In this document: positions 9,563 through 18,393 of the stretch, in pieces
Layout: each line of letters opens with the position of its first letter
Position numbering within the stretch: the first letter of the stretch is position 1
DNA from: Candidatus Physcocola equi
GTDB taxonomy: Bacteria; Bacteroidota; Bacteroidia; Bacteroidales; Paludibacteraceae
DNA: 60,821 nt
Direction of reading: 5' to 3'
Assembly: GCA_018064855.1 (NCBI GenBank)
Contig: JAGHUM010000070.1
Location: forward strand, 1 to 60,821
Position numbers and translations under genes: made by a program
Notes under the pieces: generated by a model
Told to the model about the DNA's origin: nothing
What the model saw: only the letters and a program-made list of their open reading frames with translations
Databases searched by the model: none

Positions 9563-9716
9563 TGTTGTAACATTGTTTTAGAAGTTAGTAAAAAATGGGT
9601 CCTTTTGAAGTTGCTGAAAAACTAGCAGCCTCTTGCTTTTTCGAATGCAAAACTAATATATTTTACTGTTGCAGAAAATATGTCTAAGCAGATGAGAAAA
9701 TTATACTAATTTGTGT

Positions 9717-9724
9717 TATATTTG
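9717..9724 (+). promoter_or_regulatory. -7 box upstream of the Lrp/AsnC gene
   Basis: TATATTTG matches TAnnTTTG and lies 53 bases before the ATG of the regulator, in the divergent intergenic region. No convincing -33 box was found. Confidence 0.55.
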
Positions 9725-9777
9725 CGTTAAATAAAAGAAAATTTGTCTAAAAATAATCGGTTATATAGAAAAAGGTT

Positions 9778-10245
9778 ATGGCAGAATTGGATGATACTGA
9801 CAAACGCATTTTAAAGACATTGCAAAACAACGCTAAACTTACGACAAAAGAATTAGCTAACGAGGTCAACTTATCGGTTACTCCCGTTTTTGAACGTCAG
9901 AAAAGACTTGAAAAAGAAGGTTTCATTAAAAGGTATGTGGCAGTTCTCGACCCAGAGAAAATTGGGTTGAACATGATTGTTTTCTGCAATGTAAAACTAA
10001 AACAACACTCGAAACAAAACGGGAAGGCCTTTGTTGATGCGGTGAATAGGATGGAAGAAGTCACCGAGTGCTACAACACTTCGGGCGACTATGACTTTAT
10101 GATAAAAATTTACGTTAAGGATATGAAGGACTACCAAAACTTCGTATTAAACAAACTTGGGGAAATTGATGCTATTGGCAGTTTGCACAGCACTTTCATT
10201 ATTGGGGAAATAAAGAATAGTCAAAGTTTACCGCTGGATATTTAA
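9778..10245 (+). CDS. Lrp/AsnC family transcriptional regulator
   Basis: A 155-residue regulator of normal family length. The N-terminal AsnC-type winged helix spans about residues 1-60 (LDDTDKRILKTLQNNAKLT, then the recognition-helix region VNLSVTPVFERQKRLEKEG). The C-terminal RAM ligand-sensing domain includes the YNTSGDYDFMIKIYVKDM segment. Such proteins bind amino acids and form octamers that wrap DNA. It is divergent from the MetE-like gene, so that gene and its own promoter are reasonable targets (inference). Confidence 0.94.
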   Translation: MAELDDTDKRILKTLQNNAKLTTKELANEVNLSVTPVFERQKRLEKEGFIKRYVAVLDPEKIGLNMIVFCNVKLKQHSKQNGKAFVDAVNRMEEVTECYNTSGDYDFMIKIYVKDMKDYQNFVLNKLGEIDAIGSLHSTFIIGEIKNSQSLPLDI

Positions 10246-10340
10246 GTCTGTTCATTTGAGAGAATATTTATTGGCGTAACTAAAATGCCATTTCAGCCCA
10301 TTGGGGTAAATTTGATAACATTCAAAAAAAGAGGAAATGT

Positions 10341-11360
10341 TTAGTTGACATTTCCTCTTACTGCATATATGCGTTCGATAATATCTATTACCTTAAGCCC
10401 TTCTAATACGTTGGTGCTGATTTGTCCGTTTTGCTTGATGGTATCCACCACATTCTGAATGACATAGTGGTGGTTTTGCGCCGATCCTTTGTATGGCCCA
10501 TAATCGTTTGGCGGGTTGCTTGGTGCCAACTCTGGCATTTCATAACCATCTATGTCGCAATAGACTACCTCGTTCATATACTGCCCTGCAACTTTGATGG
10601 TGCCTTTTTCTCCGATGATGGTCAGGCTGCTTTCCAGATTTTTGTTCCAAACGCTGGTGCTGTAGTTTAAACAGCCCATGCCACCGTTTACAAAGTCGAA
10701 GTTGACAAAACCGCTGTCTTCAAAGTCTGTAAGATCTTTATGATTGAAATCTGCGAATTTCCCGTGGATGTTGGTGATGTCTCCAAATAGCCAGTACATG
10801 ATGTCTATGAAATGAGAGAACTGTGTGAAAAGGGTGCCCCCATCCAGGTCTGCTGTTCCATGCCAGTTCCCTTTTTTGTAATAGCGGTCATCGCGGTTCC
10901 AGTAACAGTTTAGTTGTACCATGTATATTTTCCCAAGAAGTTTTTGATTGATTACTTCTTTTAACCAAACTGATGGCGGAGAGTAGCGGTTCTGCATTAC
11001 GCAAAACACATGTTTGCTCATTTCAAGTGATTTATAGACAACAAGTTCTGCATCTTGTTTTCTTAATGCGATTGGCTTTTCCAATACTACGTGGTGTCTG
11101 GCTTCCAATGCTTTTACTGCGTATGCGGCATGGTAGCCGTTAGGTGTGCAGATGTTTACGACATCCACATCTTTGCAGTTGGAAAGCAGTTCATCAATGT
11201 TAGGGTAGAGTGGAATGTTTTCTGCCCATTCGTCTAGCCCTATTTCTGTTTTAGGCTTGATGTCGCACAGCGCAACTACTTCTGTCTCGGGGTTGCGTCT
11301 TATCATTTCCACATGGCGTTTGCCTATGTGGCCTATTCCTACTACGGCGAATTTAATCAT
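10341..11360 (-). CDS. Gfo/Idh/MocA oxidoreductase, WbpB-like
   Basis: NAD-dependent sugar dehydrogenase related to WbpB, which oxidises C3 of UDP-GlcNAcA in diacetamido-uronic acid synthesis. The Rossmann motif GIGHIGKRH is at the N-terminus and EKPIAL, carrying the family's conserved Lys, lies near residue 94. I place the start at the ATG at 11360 (MIKFAVVG) because it gives the standard Rossmann start; a longer frame to 11411 would add 17 unlikely residues. It lies 32 bases after a WbpD-like acetyltransferase on the same strand, which supports the WbpB assignment. The exact substrate is inferred. Confidence 0.85.
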   Translation of the reverse strand: MIKFAVVGIGHIGKRHVEMIRRNPETEVVALCDIKPKTEIGLDEWAENIPLYPNIDELLSNCKDVDVVNICTPNGYHAAYAVKALEARHHVVLEKPIALRKQDAELVVYKSLEMSKHVFCVMQNRYSPPSVWLKEVINQKLLGKIYMVQLNCYWNRDDRYYKKGNWHGTADLDGGTLFTQFSHFIDIMYWLFGDITNIHGKFADFNHKDLTDFEDSGFVNFDFVNGGMGCLNYSTSVWNKNLESSLTIIGEKGTIKVAGQYMNEVVYCDIDGYEMPELAPSNPPNDYGPYKGSAQNHHYVIQNVVDTIKQNGQISTNVLEGLKVIDIIERIYAVRGNVN

Positions 11361-11392
11361 GATTACTCTTTCTTTGAGATGAGACCAATGTG

Positions 11393-11980
11393 TTATGAGA
11401 TGGGAATACACCTGTCTCCTTCTTCTTTATATTTTTCCCCGGTTTCAGGACAAGTCCCTATCCCGTTTTCGTCAAATTTAAGGGTCCATCCTGCTTTGCT
11501 GACCCAGCCTTTTCTTTTGGCGGGGTTTCCCACCATCAAGGCGTAAGGTGATACGTCGGTAGTTACAACGCTCCCTGCTCCAATGAGTGCGTAGGCCCCT
11601 ATTTCGTGCCCACATACAATGGTGGCGTTGGCGCCGATGCTGCAACCTTTGTGTAGTGTGGTCGGCTTGAACTGGTCTCGGCGGACGATGAAACTGCGGG
11701 GGTTGATTACGTTGGTGAAGACTGCCGATGGACCTATGAAAACATCGTCCTCGCATTTCACACCGGTATAAAGGCTGACGTTGTTTTGGATCTTTACTCC
11801 GTTTCCGATTCTCACATCGGGGGAAATGACAACATTTTGACCTATATTGCAGTTCTCGCCGATGCTGCAGCCTTTCATGATGTGACTGAAATGCCACACT
11901 TTCGTACCTTTCCCGATGCTGCAACCTGCATCTACCACTGCTGTGGAGTGTATGCTGATATTGTCTGCTTCGTCGTTCAT
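11393..11980 (-). CDS. WbpD-like left-handed beta-helix N-acetyltransferase
   Basis: Hexapeptide-repeat acyltransferase related to WbpD, which acetylates the 3-amino group of UDP-2-acetamido-3-amino-2,3-dideoxyglucuronate. Repeated isoleucine-rich hexads (CSIGENCNIGQNV, DVRIGNGVKIQNNVSLY) build the beta-helix, and the end GNPAKRKGWVSKAG is characteristic of this group. The chosen ATG at 11980 gives 195 residues, the usual length; the frame is open to 12067, but that extension would overlap the promoter-like TATATTTAC near 12010-12018. It is followed by the WbpB-like gene. The UDP-sugar made would feed a surface polysaccharide. Confidence 0.85.
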   Translation of the reverse strand: MNDEADNISIHSTAVVDAGCSIGKGTKVWHFSHIMKGCSIGENCNIGQNVVISPDVRIGNGVKIQNNVSLYTGVKCEDDVFIGPSAVFTNVINPRSFIVRRDQFKPTTLHKGCSIGANATIVCGHEIGAYALIGAGSVVTTDVSPYALMVGNPAKRKGWVSKAGWTLKFDENGIGTCPETGEKYKEEGDRCIPIS

Positions 11981-12070
11981 AACCTTGTCCGATTTATCAT
12001 TTTGTAAATATACGCCTTTTTCTGTTGCTTTTGTCCTGTTTGCCGGAAAATATCTGCGTATGGACAAAAA

Positions 12071-12095
12071 AAGGCTCTACCAATGGTAGAGCCTT
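12071..12095 (-). terminator. Intrinsic terminator after the ferredoxin gene
   Basis: AAGGCTCTACC and its exact complement form an 11-bp stem around a 3-base loop. On the minus strand the stem is followed by a T-run; on the plus strand a shorter T-rich stretch follows. It ends the ferredoxin transcript ahead of the WbpD-like gene. Confidence 0.85.
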
Positions 12096-12121
12096 GCTAT
12101 TTTTTCTTGTGCGAATGTCGA

Positions 12122-12289
12122 TTAGCCCAAAGAGATAGCTTCTGATGGACAAACAGCAGCGCAAGAACCACATTCTGTGCACTGATTTGCATCGATAGAG
12201 TAGATGTCGCCTTCTGAGATTGCACCTACTGGGCATTCACCTGCGCAAGTTCCGCAAGCTACACAAGAGTCACTGATTACGTAAGCCAT
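12122..12289 (-). CDS. Small 2[4Fe-4S] ferredoxin
   Basis: A 55-residue clostridial-type ferredoxin. Two cluster motifs are visible: CVACGTCAGECP near residues 9-20 and CTECGSCAAVCP near 37-48, with the pseudo-twofold symmetry usual for this family. It is an electron carrier for anaerobic enzymes such as pyruvate:ferredoxin oxidoreductase or hydrogenase. It is monocistronic: a minus-strand -7 box lies about 80 bases upstream and a strong terminator just downstream. Confidence 0.95.
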   Translation of the reverse strand: MAYVISDSCVACGTCAGECPVGAISEGDIYSIDANQCTECGSCAAVCPSEAISLG

Positions 12290-12609
12290 AGTCTTATAAA
12301 AATTTGTATTTGTTAGTATTTTTTTCTTGTTTTTGATGTTTGCAAAATCCTTTTTAGAATTTCGCTTTGCAAATATATATCTAAATGTTGTTTCTGTAAG
12401 GGTTTTCCCCTTTCTTTTTTCATAATTTAGACATATTCTAAATTCCAGTACATTATCACTTCTTACATTGGCGTTTGTTTTTGTTGTTTCTTGCTTTGAA
12501 TATTACAAGAACTGTGCCAAACATGAAGGTTGATTATGTATTATATTCCTATTTTTTGTGGTGTTTATCTCTGTCGTTTTGATGCAGTTCGTAAAAATGA
12601 AACAGCTTC
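12290..12609. other. Intergenic region between Wzz-like and ferredoxin genes
   Basis: AT-rich and without a convincing reading frame. It holds the ferredoxin -7 box at 12370-12377. Nothing further could be identified in the stretch from about 12400 to 12609. Confidence 0.6.
12370..12377 (-). promoter_or_regulatory. -7 box for the ferredoxin gene
   Basis: On the minus strand this reads TATATTTG, matching TAnnTTTG, about 80 bases before the ferredoxin ATG. No good -33 match was seen. Confidence 0.55.
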
Positions 12610-13593
12610 TTATTTGTTGAGGAATTCAACAATGCGTCGTTTGTTTTCAATGAAACTGAAAACAAGCAAGAAAAGCGCATACAACGCTGCGATATAGATG
12701 ATTGCCAGATTTTTTGCTGCTTTGTATGGTTTTGTGCTTGGGTGGAATGGGCTGATCACACTCATTACTTCCTCTGTCACTGGCATAAGAATATGATTGG
12801 CCTCTTTTTTGTTGATAATTGATTGCTTGTCGTTGTAATACAAATCTTGCATCCCACTTCTCAACTGGGTTATGTTTGTCAGGTAAATTTCGCTTTTCTG
12901 GTTTTTAAAGAATTGAATCTGTTGTAAACTGTCGAGGCGGAGAAGGTCATTGTCTAACACTTCTTCACGAAGTTTGAATGTCGCATAATTGCGTTCAAAT
13001 TCTTTTCTGAAATATGGGTTTTCATTGAAGTAATTGCTCAATGCTGTCTGCATTTCAGCGAATTTGCTTCGGTCTGTCATGCCAAGTGAAATGACAAGTC
13101 TGTCATTCATGGGGATGTTTGTGGTGTCTTCTAATTTGTATTTCACATCAAAGTCCACCATGTTTCTCGTGGAGTCTCCGTTGATGGCAATATAGTAGAA
13201 ACTCTTGATGAAACTGATTTTCTCAGCAGTGTTGACGTCAATTTTTAATGCTTCTGCCAAGGCTTCTTTGTCGTTGGTCTTTACAAAATTGTTTAACTCT
13301 GAGATTAAATCGGAAGCGACAAAGGATGTGCCGGCGTTGAATCTGACTCTGGTGTCACCTTGATAAACTCTTCGGTTTCCTGTGGTTTGAAAGATCGCCA
13401 ATGCTATACCTACTGCAAGAAAAATGACGAAACTGATCTTGTGACGATATGTTAAACGCAGAATGCTGTAAACAATTTTTTTGATATTACTGAAGAATGC
13501 GCATATTTTGTTCCATGCGGCAGTTAGCATTTCTAGCATATTTACCTCTTCGCGGTCGCCTTTTATTGGATTGTTGCCGTTTTCTATTGACAT
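12610..13593 (-). CDS. Wzz-like chain-length determinant protein
   Basis: A 327-residue inner-membrane protein with one hydrophobic segment near residues 53-70 (ISFVIFLAVGIALAIFQTT) and a second near 297-314 (LAIIYIAALYALFLLVFSFI). The large periplasmic region between them contains predicted coiled helices (residues about 195-265), and a conserved Pro-rich stretch (SPFHPSTKPYKAAKN) precedes the second segment. This is the Wzz/PCP topology controlling polysaccharide chain length. It lacks a C-terminal tyrosine kinase domain. Its gene follows ruvC by about 80 bases on the same strand and lies near the WbpB/WbpD pair. Confidence 0.82.
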   Translation of the reverse strand: MSIENGNNPIKGDREEVNMLEMLTAAWNKICAFFSNIKKIVYSILRLTYRHKISFVIFLAVGIALAIFQTTGNRRVYQGDTRVRFNAGTSFVASDLISELNNFVKTNDKEALAEALKIDVNTAEKISFIKSFYYIAINGDSTRNMVDFDVKYKLEDTTNIPMNDRLVISLGMTDRSKFAEMQTALSNYFNENPYFRKEFERNYATFKLREEVLDNDLLRLDSLQQIQFFKNQKSEIYLTNITQLRSGMQDLYYNDKQSIINKKEANHILMPVTEEVMSVISPFHPSTKPYKAAKNLAIIYIAALYALFLLVFSFIENKRRIVEFLNK

Positions 13594-13676
13594 AATTTTT
13601 TCCTTTTTCTGTTCTTAAAAGTATGCAAAAATAACTATTCTTTTTGGTACTGCATTTATTTTGCGGTTTTTTTATG

Positions 13677-14393
13677 CTATTTCTTTAGGCTTTCTCGGAG
13701 CAGGGCTAGTGCTCTTGCCCTTTCCTGCGCCTTGGGTGCTTTCGTGGCGGACACTTTCACATCTTTTGTCTTGGAAGTATCTGCGTTTTGCTCTGTATTG
13801 CTTTGGGTTTCTTTTGTGGCTTTTCTTCCTCGGCTGACTCGACTCTCATTTTGTTTTGCAAAATCGCTCCAACTGCTGAAACTTTTTTTCCCTGGCAGTT
13901 TTCTGCTGGTTTCAAAGTGGTGGCAAAGCGCTACAGCGATGGCATCGGTTGCATCCAGATGTTCTGGCATATCTGCTTTGTCGATGTGAAGATATTGGCG
14001 GAGCATGGCGGCAACTTGCTCTTTGCTGGCCATTCCGTTCCCCGTGATGGATTGTTTTATTTTCAGAGGCGCGTATTCGGCTACTGTGAGCCCGTTTTCC
14101 ATGGCGGCCACGATGGATATACCCTGCGCTCTGCCCAATTTCAGCATGGACTGTACGTTCTTGCCAAAAAACTGGGCTTCTATGGCAAATTCTTGAGGAC
14201 GATGTTTTTGGATCAGTTCGTTGGTGAAATCGAAAATGCGTTTCAATTTATCATAAGGGTCATTCCCTTTTTTCATGTCGAGTACGCCCATGTCGATCAA
14301 TTCGGGTTTCTCACCTCCCGTTTTTACAACTCCGTAGCCCATGTAGTTCGTTCCTGGGTCAATCCCTAATATCACTTTTTCTTTCTTTTCCAT
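13677..14393 (-). CDS. ruvC: Holliday junction resolvase RuvC with C-terminal extension
   Basis: Endonuclease that resolves Holliday junctions together with RuvAB. Acidic catalytic residues sit in the expected motifs: ILGIDPGTNYMGYG (Asp), AIEAQFFGKNVQSM (Glu) and LDATDAIAVALCHH (paired Asp). The core ends near residue 165. The protein then continues for about 70 residues in a low-complexity, Lys/Ser/Thr/Ala-rich tail, making it 238 residues against the usual 170-190. It lies in a minus-strand series after DUF4286. Confidence 0.95.
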   Translation of the reverse strand: MEKKEKVILGIDPGTNYMGYGVVKTGGEKPELIDMGVLDMKKGNDPYDKLKRIFDFTNELIQKHRPQEFAIEAQFFGKNVQSMLKLGRAQGISIVAAMENGLTVAEYAPLKIKQSITGNGMASKEQVAAMLRQYLHIDKADMPEHLDATDAIAVALCHHFETSRKLPGKKSFSSWSDFAKQNESRVSRGRKATKETQSNTEQNADTSKTKDVKVSATKAPKAQERARALALLRESLKK

Positions 14394-14435
14394 CTCTTTT
14401 TATTGTGTTCCCTTTTTATGAGGGGTGTTGAAGTG

Positions 14436-14750
14436 TTAGTCAACAGATTTTAAGATCGTGCTGAAGCCGAGTACCATGGTCCCGTATTTCCCTGCGACCA
14501 GATGCTGCATGTCTTTCTCCATGCTTTTCTTCCAAAGACGAACTCCATTTATGTCTGTTGTCAGTTGTACGCAATAGGAATGGTCGTTTTTGTCAACCGC
14601 TGCACTCATCACTCGGTAGATGTGGTGGTCTGTTACGACTCCAGTGGTGTATGCGGCAGGTATCAATGTTTCCATGACCCATTTTTTCCAGCTTGTGCTC
14701 AACTGTTCGCTTACTGCGTATGTTGTGTTGATAATATATGTTTCTGCCAT
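14436..14750 (-). CDS. DUF4286 family protein
   Basis: A 104-residue protein of the Bacteroidetes DUF4286 family, recognisable from the start ETYIINTTYAVSEQLSTSWKKWV and the compact alpha-beta length. No signal peptide is present. Its ATG lies one base past the stop of the PbgA/YejM-like gene, so the two are translationally coupled or nearly so, and ruvC follows 43 bases later. Function is unknown. Confidence 0.85.
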   Translation of the reverse strand: MAETYIINTTYAVSEQLSTSWKKWVMETLIPAAYTTGVVTDHHIYRVMSAAVDKNDHSYCVQLTTDINGVRLWKKSMEKDMQHLVAGKYGTMVLGFSTILKSVD

Positions 14751-14751
14751 T

Positions 14752-16560
14752 TTAAAAATAACTCAAGTCGAAGTCGATTTCTTTGTTGAATAGATGATTA
14801 AGATGTCGGTCTGTGACTTGCCAGTCTCCATCGTAGAAATAATCTATTATGGTGCCATCTGTTTCGGTCACGGATATACTGTTGTAACCATCTGTCACCA
14901 TGCGAGTGCGTTCGGTTGTGTCCCAAAGGAAATGCCCCGAACAATAGTCTTTTGTGTCATTTGTCACGCCAAGCTCATCGTGAAGTAGCGTTGGCGCAAT
15001 GTCTCGATGGCTGCTCCAATGGGTATATGTCTTTGGCTGACGGTCTGCATCAAAATAGAGTAGGGGTACTTGGATTTGCTCCACGCTGAAATTTCCGTTG
15101 TGTCCCCAGAAGCATTTCCCGTTTTCGTTGAATTCTTGACCGTGGTCTCCTGTGACAATGATGATGCTATTTTTCAACAGGTCTTTCCGCTCCAGTTCGT
15201 CGATGATGCGTTTGAACTGGTGGTCTATGTAGTAGAGCATATTGCGGTAAAGGTTCACGAATGGTTTGGGGTCGGTTTCATTATTGATTGTCAGATATTG
15301 TGGATAATCCCAGGTCGGTTGGAATGGGGCGTTCCAATTTTCTGGCATAATCATGCTGTGCATGGAGTCAAAAAAGAAAAACATGAAGTGCAGACTGTCG
15401 TTGGAGGACTGACTGTCTGCAATAAAGTTGTCCACAAGTATGCTGTCTCTTTCCCAGGCTTTTGAACCTTTTGTGTTTATATTGATATTATTCAGATGTG
15501 CGAATGCAGTCTTTGTGAAGTCTGGATTTTGAAGGGATGCGCTTGGATATATGCCAAATTTATAACCTTGTCGTTCTAATTCGTCAATGAGAACTGGTCG
15601 GATTTCCTTCTTTTTGAAGTTGTACCAATGATAACCAGGAATGCCATAAAGCATGCTCCAAACGCCGTTTCTGGTGCAGTTCCCGCCGCTATAATGATGT
15701 TCGAAAAGACTGCATTTTTTTGAGAATGTGTAGATGTTAGGACAATTGATGCTGTCAAAACTGGCTTTTGTCCAGGAATCAAGTGTGATGAAAATAATGT
15801 TTTTCCCTTTCCCGCCTTGACTGATTAAAGGGGTGCGAGGGTATTTGTATGTCTCTATGTTGAAATTCATCTTGTGCTTTTGAGGCACATCCATACCCAT
15901 TTTTCGGAGCGCTCCGTTTATGTTCATTGGCATGGAAAGAGGAAGGTATCGGTTGATGCGGCAGATGGCTCTGTCGTTTTGCGCATAGGCAATTGCAAAG
16001 CGTACTTGGCATCCGAAATAGATGGAAAGTAACACAGCCCCTATAACGGCGCTTTTCTTGTCGTTGATCTTGTCTGAAATCCAGTAGCCCAATTTGAATA
16101 GCCCGATTTCCATACTGATAAGTACGGCGAGAATAACTGCTGCGGCGATAAACATGACGGCAGTAAACTCAAATACTTGTGTGGCACCTGGCGCAAATAT
16201 TTGCTCAATGATGGTATGGTTTAAATGAAATCGGTATAGGTTGTAAACGAAGGCGTCAACCACCATGATCAATAAAAATATGGTATATGCTATTGCCCCC
16301 CACCACATGCAGGCTTTTTTACGTTTGTCTGTGCTTAGCAAAGCTGCCGGTGTGAAAACCAAGACGTAGGGAAGTGATGCGATGAAAAGAAAATGTGTGA
16401 AACTGTATAATCCGATGAATACAGCTTCATTTGTTGTCTCGCATGGGGGAGCTACGATAAGGTGCTTGTAAGATATTAGGTTGAGCAGGATTCCGTTTAA
16501 TAATGCCATCCATAAACCGGCTTTAAGCAGTTTTCTGCGGCTTTCTAAGGTTTCACTCAT
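14752..16560 (-). CDS. PbgA/YejM-like membrane protein (DUF3413 plus sulfatase-fold domain)
   Basis: A 602-residue inner-membrane protein. Residues about 1-195 contain five hydrophobic segments, resembling DUF3413, followed by a periplasmic alkaline-phosphatase/sulfatase-fold domain from about residue 255 (KNIIFITLDSWTKASFD). The segment SGGNCTRNGVWSMLYGIPGYHW resembles the YejM equivalent, and VTGDHGQEFNENG keeps the metal-ligand Asp-His pair. Enterobacterial YejM regulates lipopolysaccharide synthesis through LapB-FtsH rather than acting as a known sulfatase. Unlike that protein, this one keeps several metal ligands and may be catalytic. LtaS-type enzymes are an alternative relative. Confidence 0.8.
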   Translation of the reverse strand: MSETLESRRKLLKAGLWMALLNGILLNLISYKHLIVAPPCETTNEAVFIGLYSFTHFLFIASLPYVLVFTPAALLSTDKRKKACMWWGAIAYTIFLLIMVVDAFVYNLYRFHLNHTIIEQIFAPGATQVFEFTAVMFIAAAVILAVLISMEIGLFKLGYWISDKINDKKSAVIGAVLLSIYFGCQVRFAIAYAQNDRAICRINRYLPLSMPMNINGALRKMGMDVPQKHKMNFNIETYKYPRTPLISQGGKGKNIIFITLDSWTKASFDSINCPNIYTFSKKCSLFEHHYSGGNCTRNGVWSMLYGIPGYHWYNFKKKEIRPVLIDELERQGYKFGIYPSASLQNPDFTKTAFAHLNNININTKGSKAWERDSILVDNFIADSQSSNDSLHFMFFFFDSMHSMIMPENWNAPFQPTWDYPQYLTINNETDPKPFVNLYRNMLYYIDHQFKRIIDELERKDLLKNSIIIVTGDHGQEFNENGKCFWGHNGNFSVEQIQVPLLYFDADRQPKTYTHWSSHRDIAPTLLHDELGVTNDTKDYCSGHFLWDTTERTRMVTDGYNSISVTETDGTIIDYFYDGDWQVTDRHLNHLFNKEIDFDLSYF

Positions 16561-16693
16561 TTTTCTCTGAATGTTGATTTTTGATAATTTACTGCAAAAA
16601 TACTGCTTTTTTGCACTGCATTAGTTTTTGTGATGCAATTTTATTCAAAAACTCTTATATTTTATTCACCTTTTTTCTTCTTTTGGCTCAATT

Positions 16694-16727
16694 TTTGTTT
16701 CTATTTTCGGTGAATGTGCTAAATTTG
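16694..16727 (+). promoter_or_regulatory. Promoter of the arginine-decarboxylase-like gene
   Basis: TTTG at 16694-16697 and TAAATTTG at 16720-16727 match the Bacteroidetes -33 and -7 boxes, separated by 22 bases. The gene starts at 16829, leaving a leader of roughly 95 bases. Confidence 0.65.
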
Positions 16728-16828
16728 CACAAATTAAATGATTTAATTTTATTGTATAACGCCTATCTGAATGATTCGGATTGATTTTGATTGGTTCATC
16801 CGTTTGATTTAGATTTATTGTTCCGCAA

Positions 16829-18220
16829 ATGAAAAACAAGTACATCGATCTGATTGAACAGTCGTTTGAATTCCCTTCTGAGGAGTTTAAAGTGGAAAAC
16901 AACGAACTTTGCTGGTTCGGGGTTCCTCTTATGGATTTGATTAAACAATATGGTACTCCATTGCGCATTGCTTATCTTCCTAAGATTGCTGCCAACATCA
17001 AATATGCGCGTCGTTTGTTTAATGTCGCCATGGCTAAAGTGGAATATCAAGGCGATTATAATTATTGCTATTGTACGAAAAGCTCACACTTCTCCTTTGT
17101 GATGGAGGAAGTGCTTAAGCATGATGTTAACCTTGAGACTTCGTCTGCTTTTGACATCAATCTCATTGATGCTTTGCAGGAAGCTGGGCTGTTGGTTAAA
17201 GATAAGTTTATCATTTGTAATGGGTTTAAACGCCCTCAATATGTTGAGGGCATTCAGCATCTGATCAATGATGGATATGTGAATGTCATTCCAAGTCTCG
17301 ATAATGTGTTTGAACTGGATCAATTGCTTGACGGCTGTACTAAAAAATTCAAGGTAGGCATTCGTGTCGCAACCGAAGAAGAACCAAAGTTCGACTTCTA
17401 CACTTCTCGTTTGGGTATTTGTTACAAGGATATTCTTCCATATTATGAAGAAAAAATCAAAAACAATCCACAAGTGGAACTTAAAATGTTGCACTTCTTT
17501 ATCAATACGGGAATTAAAGACACTGCTTATTATTGGAACGAACTTAACCGATGTGTGGAAAAGTATTGTGAAATACGCAAAGTTTGTCCAACGCTTGATT
17601 CTCTCAACATCGGAGGTGGATTGCCTATTCAGGCACATCTTGATTTCAATTACGATTATGAATACATGATTGAGGAGATTGTGTCGCAAATCAAGAATAT
17701 CTGCAATTCCAATGGTGTTCCAGAGCCTAACTTGTTTACCGAATTTGGCTCTTTTACTGTCGGCGAGAGCGGGGCTATGCTCTATTCCATTGTCAACCAG
17801 AAGAAACAAAACGATCGTGAGTTGTGGAATATGATTGATAGTTCGTTCATCACTACTTTGCCAGACACTTGGGCGATTGACCAGCGATTCCCATTCCTAG
17901 CAATCAACAACTGGGATAAACCTTATGAGCGTGTGCATTTAGGTGGCCTTACTTGTGATAGCATGGATTTTTACAATGCCGAAGCACATTCCAATGCTAT
18001 TTTTATGCCGAAATATGAGTTGGGTAGGGATCAGTTTGTTGGATTCTTCCATATGGGCGCATACCAGGAGTCGCTTAGTGGTTTTGGTGGCATCCAGCAC
18101 TGCCTTATTCCTGCACCAAAATTGGTGATTGTCGATGTGGATGAAAATGGAGAGTATTTCACCAAGTTGTTCGCAAAAGAACAGAGTTACAAGTCTATGT
18201 TGAAGATTCTTGGATATTGA
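16829..18220 (+). CDS. Arginine decarboxylase-like PLP enzyme (fold type III)
   Basis: A 463-residue PLP-dependent decarboxylase of the ornithine/DAP/arginine group. The PLP-binding Lys is in YCYCTKSSHFSF near residue 83. The glycine loop binding phosphate is SLNIGGGLP, and LGGLTCDSMDFY carries the substrate Cys/Asp region. The length matches the shorter Bacteroidetes proteins annotated as arginine decarboxylase, not the 630-residue SpeA, and also fits carboxynorspermidine decarboxylase relatives. It probably acts in polyamine synthesis; the substrate is not settled by sequence. A matching promoter precedes it and a terminator follows, so it is monocistronic. Confidence 0.85.
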   Translation: MKNKYIDLIEQSFEFPSEEFKVENNELCWFGVPLMDLIKQYGTPLRIAYLPKIAANIKYARRLFNVAMAKVEYQGDYNYCYCTKSSHFSFVMEEVLKHDVNLETSSAFDINLIDALQEAGLLVKDKFIICNGFKRPQYVEGIQHLINDGYVNVIPSLDNVFELDQLLDGCTKKFKVGIRVATEEEPKFDFYTSRLGICYKDILPYYEEKIKNNPQVELKMLHFFINTGIKDTAYYWNELNRCVEKYCEIRKVCPTLDSLNIGGGLPIQAHLDFNYDYEYMIEEIVSQIKNICNSNGVPEPNLFTEFGSFTVGESGAMLYSIVNQKKQNDRELWNMIDSSFITTLPDTWAIDQRFPFLAINNWDKPYERVHLGGLTCDSMDFYNAEAHSNAIFMPKYELGRDQFVGFFHMGAYQESLSGFGGIQHCLIPAPKLVIVDVDENGEYFTKLFAKEQSYKSMLKILGY

Positions 18221-18246
18221 TTCGAGATTCTATATAACTGCAAAGA

Positions 18247-18284
18247 GGGTAGGTGTCGCTTATTGTGGCACCTATCTTTTTTTG
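18247..18284 (+). terminator. Intrinsic terminator after the decarboxylase gene
   Basis: GGTAGGTGTCGC pairs imperfectly with GTGGCACCTATC around a short loop and is followed by seven T residues. Confidence 0.75.
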
Positions 18285-18314
18285 TAAAATGAGTTTTTTT
18301 TCGCATTTTTTGAC

Positions 18315-18322
18315 TAAATTTG
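18315..18322 (+). promoter_or_regulatory. -7 box upstream of the FGE-like gene
   Basis: TAAATTTG matches TAnnTTTG and lies 71 bases before the ATG at 18394. Confidence 0.55.
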
Positions 18323-18393
18323 CCTAATTTAATAGTAATGTGTATTAGACTATCATACTATCACGAGAAATTATAAATAAAAATAAACAAATA

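Noticed and set aside
15291..15310. Another TTGTGGATAATC match inside the PbgA/YejM-like gene
   Set aside because: Only about a dozen bases match, it lies inside a coding sequence on the core chromosome, and the flanks do not resemble the island repeats.
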